Shown one piece after another: positions 57,839-64,000 of a stretch of DNA of 64,000 nt (its first letter is position 1; each line of letters begins with the position of its first letter). The notes beneath the pieces were generated by a model. That model worked only from the letters and a program-made list of their open reading frames with translations. It searched no databases and had not been told where the DNA came from. This DNA is from Perkinsus marinus ATCC 50983 (taxonomy: Eukaryota > Perkinsozoa > Perkinsida > Perkinsidae). The stretch lies in the NCBI RefSeq assembly GCF_000006405.1, contig NW_003208655.1:124001-188000 (forward strand), given 5' to 3'. The position numbers and the translations under genes are program-made.

Positions 57839-59099
57839 TTAGAGTTCTTGTTTAATCATATCATTGATCTTCCCATCAGAGATGAGCTCCTGAAGTTCGC
57901 TGTTGCCACCAATGAACTTGCCCTTTATGAACACTTGAGGGAAGGTCTTTTGACCCGTGACGGCCTTCACAGCTTCCTTCACAGCCGCACCATTCTCCAT
58001 GGTATCAACCTCAACGACCTCCAAAGAGCTTGTCAACTGACAACAACCAACAAAATACTGCGATCGATCATACAACTAGGCCCTGTTGGTCTTCAAAGAC
58101 GTCTTACCTCCTTAAGACTTGCAAGAGATGCCTTGCAATGGGGACAATAGGAAAGGGTGAAGCCTACGGCAGTAGCTGGGCCATTGATCTTATCCTCGAC
58201 GAACTTCTTAGCCTGCTACCGCAAATGCATTGCTACGATCAGAAAACATGAGTGAGTACCTCTTCTGGGGACATGCTGGACTTTTTCTCCTCCGCATCTT
58301 CAGCCGAGGCAATCTTCTTACCTTCCAACCTACCCTCTATGCAGGCCTCTATATCGTCGGCGATATTAGCCTCCTTGGGATCCCAAAAGCACACGACCTC
58401 GCCACTGACAAAAAACGGCGCATTCTCCACACAAAGGGAACTGTAGAGAACTAACATACTTCTTATTGACGAGGAACTTGCCAAAGTTCCAAGGGATCGG
58501 CTTGGATTTTCCCAACTTCGGATCATACAAGCCTGAGTGGTACTTGAGGAACCTGTGACAGACACGATACTGACTCACTACTCTATGGGACAGGAGTTAC
58601 TCAAAGACCGGAGATGCTTTGTCGCCGTTGACATCACAAGGCTCTGCTAGTAAAAAGACCTTGTCCTTGACACCAGGATAAGGCTTGAGGATGTCCGTCA
58701 CGAAGTCATCGATATCCTTATTAGTCTTCATCTCCTGATTGAGGAATTGTCTGAACACCAACAGCATCCATAGATGACTACAATGAGAAACTTACCGGCT
58801 GGGGAAACCGACGATTTTGAAACCCCTGTCCCCGAATTTTTGGCCCAGCTCCCCGAAGAGCTTGTATTGGGCCTGAGTCAAGCCTCATTTGGATGCGACG
58901 TTGGCCACCAGCACGACGTCACCTGAGGAGAGGCACACTGACTTCACCAACAACATCAAGAGTAGAAGTACGTACCACGGAACTTCTCGAAGTTCAAGAC
59001 CTCGCCGTTAATCAGCGGGGCCGAGAGCTTATAGAAGTTGTCGACGGTGACGCGAGGCTTCGTAGCACCAAAGCCAAGCGCACTCTGCAATCCTCCCAT
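57839..59099 (-). CDS. Selenocysteine glutathione peroxidase fused to a glutaredoxin
   Basis: Spliced 313-residue protein. Residues 1-190 are a glutathione peroxidase: KLSAPLINGEVLNFEKFRG|DVVLVANVASKUGLTQAQY, where U54 is an in-frame TGA (58885-58887) at the catalytic position, then QKFGDRGFKIVGFPSRQFLN, PVFEFLKYHSGLYDP, PWNFGKFLVNKNGEVVCFW with catalytic Trp155 and Asn156. Residues about 214-313 are a glutaredoxin: GFTLSYCPHCKASL (CPHC at 236-239), EVVEVDTMENGAAV, KTFPQVFIKGKFIGG. The two domains join through SSMSPEE|AKKFVEDK across a 47-nt intron in frame, so the fusion is encoded by one transcript. Six introns. A SECIS hairpin lies just past the stop. Expected role: peroxide reduction with glutathione, the attached glutaredoxin handling the mixed disulfide. 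Confidence 0.88.
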
Positions 59100-60101
59100 A
59101 GTTGGTTACTTTTACTTTCGAGTTGGAAATAAAATAAACTCTAACAACGGTAAAGTTAACTCGATGCAGCTCGTATGCAATGCTCACAGTTATCACGGCT
59201 ATAGTAATACTAGCCTGAACACAGGATGGGACAGTTCTGTGGCCCTTCCTTCATTTCGTCTGTCTCAACACATCTCCATCGTTCCTCATTGGAGAGTTAC
59301 TTTCGGATCGCCAAACGGTCATTATACTATTGTAATATCTTCAAGCTTCTAGCCCATTTTCCTTGAACACAATGTGTAACCTGTGTGGTGTCCATTCCGG
59401 CCGCATACTGACACGGAGCGGCAAAGAATAACTAACGCTTCCAGAACTATCGGAACTCGCTTTTACAAAAATTCAACATTGAGATAGCTCGCTTGAAGGA
59501 GGAACCCCGAGCCGAGATCCAGAACCCCGATGCAAGTTCACAATAGCAAACTTCTCCCGGGTCGTTTTGAGTGGTCTTGTTCGAAAGGGATAAACTGAGA
59601 AAACGTAAGATGCGCGAGTGCGGCAAGATCTCTCCAGTCATTGTTGTGCTGAAAATACCAAAATCCACATCAATTTCGGCATTTCCTCGACTTACGTTTA
59701 AATAGACTTCGGTCCGAATTTACCTCTGAAGTCCCCCGTACGTTTCAAAGAGGTTGCTCATTTCTATCTCAAGATCTCACCGCATCTCGTTTTTAAGGTG
59801 AGTTCCCTCACACCTGAAGCTGTGGAGCTTGTGAAGCGTTCTTGGAGTTTCTCAAGTTTGTGAAGTTAGGGTTCTAACCTCAAAATTCTCTAATCTCGAG
59901 GGGTTAGTGCAGCGTGGCTGCTGTTGGTGACTATTCCTATGTGAATTGCTTCATTCGTCTCTGGTATGAAATCGATTCATCGTCGCCCGCAATCAGCACT
60001 AGCGAAATCACCAGTGTTACTTTTCAGGGCTCTCGGGTACTACTCGGTATTACTGCTGAAAGCAACAACAGTGTGTTACAGGACCGCAGTTAATTTACTA
60101 A
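59100..60101. promoter_or_regulatory. Divergent intergenic region
   Basis: About 1 kb between the start of the peroxidase-glutaredoxin gene (-) and PEX1 (+). No gene or recognised element is seen. It must hold both promoters. Confidence 0.4.
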
Positions 60102-63100
60102 ATGCCTACGGTTAAGCTGAAAGTGTCAGTGAGGAGTATAGCAACAGGAGACTACATCTCTCTTCATCCGAGTGATAGTTCATCACTCTTCAATGGGGTT
60201 CCTCCGGTCAATGGCCACTTCTGCCAAGTCTTGCAGTCCAGCACGCCTGGGCAGTATGTGGGCTGGGCAGGGCACGCGGCGTCGGTCAAAGGTGCTGTGG
60301 AGGTATCGAGGCCCTTCGCATCAGCTTTGGGATGGACAGAAGGTCAGTCTATCGAGCTTAGCCCTGTCTCTATCGAGAGCATACCCGAAAACACGGGCCC
60401 TATTGTGATACAACCATGCAGTAGCGACGACTGGGAAGTGGTAGAGCTACAGGCTGAGTACCTCGAATCGGCCCTGCTCTCCCAAATAGCGGTGCTCTTC
60501 CCTGGCCTCAAGTTCCCCTTATGGCCCGAGGGTGGAGGAAAGCCCATCTTTATGGAAGCCGTATGGGATGAAGATGAGCAGGCTGGAGGCACTCCCAAGG
60601 TGCCATTCAGATTGCTCTCTGAGTCTGATGAGCTCGCGATCGAGGCCAAGCCAAGGAAGCTGCTATTACCGGACATTCGGAATGAGGTCAAACGAATGTG
60701 CCGAGTTGTTTGTAGCGAAGAAATGTTTCCTACTGCTATTTACGACAAATATGGGGTCACTTGTGTGCTGCATTCAACTGCTGGAGTTACTACTGGTATT
60801 GCTCGGCTCGGTGATGATATTGTAGTACCGTCAATGGTCGACAACGATTTGGTGGACCCTGGGTACGTCCTGTTGCATCCCTTGGTGGCGGCTCATCATC
60901 CCGAAGTAATAGCTGAGGCTAGTGCAGTGTTGGTGAAGGCCTGTCGAGAGGAGCCCATAATACCATCTGAAATAGTTCTAACAACTGCAACGTATTGCGG
61001 TGATGTTTGTCGGGACTTCTGTGATACTGTAGATCGGCTCAGATGCTTGGTGATCCAAAATGGTGGTTGGATGAGGTTTCGGAGGCCTTCTGTGGCGGTG
61101 AACGGTAAGGTCACTCGCCGGGATGAGCCACCTCGGTCTAGGTCTAGTTGCCGTACAGTAGTGGTTGATAATGGAATACCAGAAATTCAATATTGTGATG
61201 AAGAGGGCATCCCAGCTAACCCTGTGGCTCGCAGCACCTCTGAGTATATCGACGTCAAGGTCACCTTCCCCGAGCAGTCTGTTTCTGACGTCTGCCTGGT
61301 CCTCCCACAAATGCTTTCCAAAACTGCACCGATCGGTCTCAACGGGACGAGCCTGAGGGATGGGGTCCACGTTGGGCTCAGTGCGAGGGTTGATGGGTCG
61401 ATAGTTAAGTCTCCGAAGCCTCGGAGTCCACTACTGTCCTATATCCCGTTGGAAACAGCCGGGATAATGAGAACTTATCGTTATCGACAGTGCTTTGAGG
61501 AGCCTCCGCCTTCCCTACGTAAACTAGCTGCGGAGGTATCATCTTGTATAGTTGCTGGTCTGTCTGGTAGGATGCCTGCATCCCTACCGGTGCCTGGGGT
61601 GGTCGTGACGGGTTGTTCTGGTAGTGGCAAGAGCACGGCGGCTCGCTATGCTGTTGGCGCCTTGTGCTATACGGTGGTAGAGGTGGACTGCGCCCAGCTG
61701 GCCTCGGCAGAGAGGTTCAAGTTTGCAGTGGTCAAGAAGGCCCTTTTGGGTGCATTCAAGTTTGCCTGCACCTACGACCCGCCGAGCGTACTGCTACTGG
61801 ATGATGTGGACGTGTTGCTGGGGCTGAGGCAGGATGGTAAACGACAGGGCGGACCGAGCTCAATATGCCAGGGAAGAAGTAGGGTGCTTGCCAGTATCTT
61901 GTGGGATGTGTTGAACTTCCATCTTCGGCCTACGCGGTCTCTGATAATTTTGGGGACAGCTGAAACTGTTGATGGCCTGGAAGGACTGTGTTCCTACATC
62001 GTGGCTCTGCCCTCGACGCTCGATGTGAAGGACCGTCTCGCCATACTGGGCAACGACCGAGGGGAGGGGTATACGTTGAAGGAGGTGTCGGTATTGGCCA
62101 GCTCTGGTGTGGATCTTCGTGATAGACGACGGGCCGAGGATAAGGGCATTGGCCGAGCCTCATTTCATAGACTGGGCTATCTGGGAGGGGCCAGCATCAA
62201 GCATGCGACAGAGAGACTTACTGATGCTATACAACTGCCCCTGAAGTACCCTGCTCTTTGTGGGGCTGTGCTCATACCGAAGGGGGCGATGCTGGTGGGA
62301 CCACCCGGCTGTGGGAAGACGGCGTTAGCGATGAGCGTTGCTGAGGAATGTGGCCTACCAGTGGTGGCTGTGCGGGGTCCAGAACTGCTATCTAAGTACA
62401 TTGGTGGTAGCGAGGCTCGGGTGAGGGAGACCTTTGCTAAGGCTCGAGCCAGGGCGCCTTGTGTTTTGTTCTTTGATGAGGTGGATGCCCTGTGCCCTGT
62501 ACGAGGGGCCGATTCTACTGGCGTGACTGACAGAGTTGTGAATCAAATGCTGACCTACCTTGACGGTGTGGAGGTCTCGGATAGCCCTGTGTTTGTGGTA
62601 GCAGCGACGAGCCGGCCTGATATGGTGGATCCAGCACTGTCGAGGCCGGGTAGGCTTGACATTAGTTTACTATGCGACATACCTTCCGGAAGGGATGATC
62701 TGATTGATGTCCTGGAGCATGCTGTCACCGCCTTCGAAGGTCTCGAGGAAGTCATCGCTAAGGCCCCATCTGACTGGGCCATGCGCCTGATAGGTCTGCT
62801 CTCGGGTGAAGTTGGCTTCACAGGGGCTGACATCAGAGCGGCCTTGGCTACGGCTCAATTGAGTATCGATGAAGAGGATCAGGATGGTTGGGGGGCCCTC
62901 GAGGATGCATGTACGAGGGGGATGTGTTCTGTTCTCGACAGCATTTGCTTTCTTCCTCAGTCGCTAAGCAGAGTGCATCGGCCCCTCATGACGTGCTGAG
63001 GAGGTACATCGATCAGTTTGCGGCCTATCGGCGGGATCAGTCCCATGAGGCAGACCCCTACCATCACCGTCATCTAGGCCCCTCTTTCGATGATGGGCTC

Positions 63101-63148
63101 TCGAATGGTATGGACCGGAGGCCTGGCAGTCGAGTGGCGTTAGCGTAG
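60102..63148 (+). CDS. PEX1: Peroxisome biogenesis AAA+ ATPase PEX1
   Basis: With PEX6 it extracts the receptor PEX5 from the peroxisome membrane. One long exon (60102-62910) and a short last exon (62961-63148), 998 residues. The N-domain has the PEX1 phrase QPCSSDDWEVVELQAEYLES. D1 is degenerate but keeps a P-loop (GCSGSGKSTAARYAVGA) and LLLDDVDVLLG. D2 is complete: VGPPGCGKTALAMSVAEECG, LSKYIGGSEARVRETFAKAR, VLFFDEVDALCPVRG, ATSRPDMVDPALSRPGRLD with arginine fingers, and a sensor-2 helix GFTGADIRAAL. The 50-nt final intron, supported by continuity into SAPHDVLRRYIDQFAAYR, avoids an apparent stop at 62999. Confidence 0.92.
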
Positions 63149-63229
63149 ACTGTGTACTGAGTGACTCTACTTTTACGTTTCGTTTTTTGTCTCTCGGGCT
63201 TTGCGTCAGCAGTCATTCGGCAATCCTAC

Positions 63230-64000
63230 ATGGGGTATGGTTTGGGGAGGTCTTTCGGAATTGCAGTATCTGCCATTTTGATGAGTGCTCACGAAAGGCC
63301 CTTTCCAGAGGGGGATAGTATACACAGCGATGACACGACCGCTGGTGGGAATAATGGGTTCATCGCGGAGGTCCTTCTACCATCGTTCCACAGGATCCTT
63401 CGCTAGTCACGCTGGCCACGATGACGTAGTTGCAGCCTCGTTCCGTGGGAGATTCCGGTAACTTTGGAAATGCTGTTAGTGATATGTGCACGTAGGGTAG
63501 GCACAGACGACATCATAAACATCACAAGAGTCATCGCCATCATCATCATGGTAGTGACAGTAGTATTTTCATCATCCCTGGAGGTGGTAGTTTCTACGGT
63601 GTTTATGATACACCAGCAGCACAGATAGCACGGCGACTGGGTGAGAATCAGGTCCGATGGAGAGGGATTCGTCTCTTTGACCGTCCCTAGTCCTCACAGG
63701 CTAGCCGCTTCAGATAGGGGTATCTGTCATGCCACCACAGCATCTAAGCAATGACGTACTAGGCCCCACGATTTCGGTCAAGCATGCATCGATGTTCCAA
63801 GCCGCTAGTACAGAGCAGATTGCGACAGGCGGGGGTGCCTCTGGGACGACGCCTGCCTCACTCAGTGTGAGCTAACATACCATCAGCAACCATAATATTG
63901 GTTTTTCAGGGCCTGCTTGGATGCTTTAGCCAGAGTGAATCTTCGACTACTAAACGGTCGTGCTCTTGGCTTTGGTGGTCACCTGGTGAAAGCAATAGCT
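63230..64000 (+). CDS. Hypothetical gene, 3' partial, His-rich
   Basis: From ATG 63230 a hydrophobic start reads MGYGLGRSFGIAVSAILMSA. Later open stretches appear coding: GSFASHAGHDDVVAASFRG, a His/Lys-rich run (RRHHKHHKSHRHHHHGSDS), FIIPGGGSFYGVYDTP, GPTISVKHASMFQAASTEQI, and at the window edge LNGRALGFGGHLVKAIA. They lie in different frames, so short introns are needed. I recognise no domain. The gene leaves the window. Confidence 0.4.

Noticed and set aside
58885-58887. Peroxidase with a premature stop codon (pseudogene)
   Set aside because: Frame, splice sites and catalytic residues are preserved after the TGA, the TGA is exactly at the Sec/Cys position, and a correctly spaced SECIS hairpin follows the real stop.
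60102-62999. Bacterial contamination suggested by a long intron-free frame
   Set aside because: The protein is PEX1, a eukaryote-specific family, and the gene has a terminal intron of the same short type as its neighbours.

Overview
This is eukaryotic nuclear DNA from a compactly organised protist. Genes are split by very short GT-AG introns (about 41-60 nt where I resolved them) and intergenic gaps are often 10-500 bp. Several features together point to an alveolate close to Perkinsus: a plastid isoprenoid (MEP) enzyme with a two-hydrophobic-segment leader, a K+-independent vacuolar-type pyrophosphatase, a flagellar dynein assembly factor, peroxisomal PEX1, and a selenoprotein with its own SECIS element. 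The genus is an inference. Gene models below were built by reading both strands and joining exons by hand. Well-conserved families are reliable. Models of poorly conserved genes are approximate.

Layout: genes run in long same-strand blocks. A ZIP metal transporter (partial, +) ends at 957. From about 1.5 to 29.6 kb nearly everything is on the minus strand: dienelactone hydrolase, a small zinc-finger protein, a helical-repeat protein, a region with an assembly gap and a probable poly(A) polymerase, a C2/PH membrane protein, a C69 dipeptidase, a RAP1-like telomere protein (BRCT-Myb-RCT), XPF/ERCC4, a REEP/Yop1 ER-shaping protein, a TBC1D20-type RabGAP, a secreted protein, an alpha/beta hydrolase and a possible RNA polymerase III subunit. 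From 29.7 to 35.9 kb the plus strand carries REXO4, a small membrane protein, CCDC103/DNAAF19 and a degenerate acyl-CoA synthetase. From 37 to 50.6 kb the minus strand carries a coiled-coil protein, TRMT61A, IspE, the H+-PPase, a hypothetical gene and dihydroorotase. UTP7/WDR46 (+), a tRNA-Ser with a tandem repeat and a tRNA fragment, a protein kinase (-), a glutathione peroxidase-glutaredoxin fusion (-), PEX1 (+) and a partial gene (+) complete the window.

The most interesting object is at 57.7-59.1 kb. It is a glutathione peroxidase whose catalytic residue is an in-frame TGA (selenocysteine), fused to a C-terminal glutaredoxin, with a well-formed SECIS hairpin 45 nt past the stop. Other items worth attention are the RAP1-like telomere protein, an acyl-CoA synthetase that has lost its catalytic lysines, and clusters of perfect short palindromes between genes.

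The genes do not form a single pathway. They are mostly housekeeping: DNA repair and telomere, rRNA/tRNA/mRNA processing, ER and peroxisome biogenesis, redox, pyrimidine and isoprenoid synthesis.
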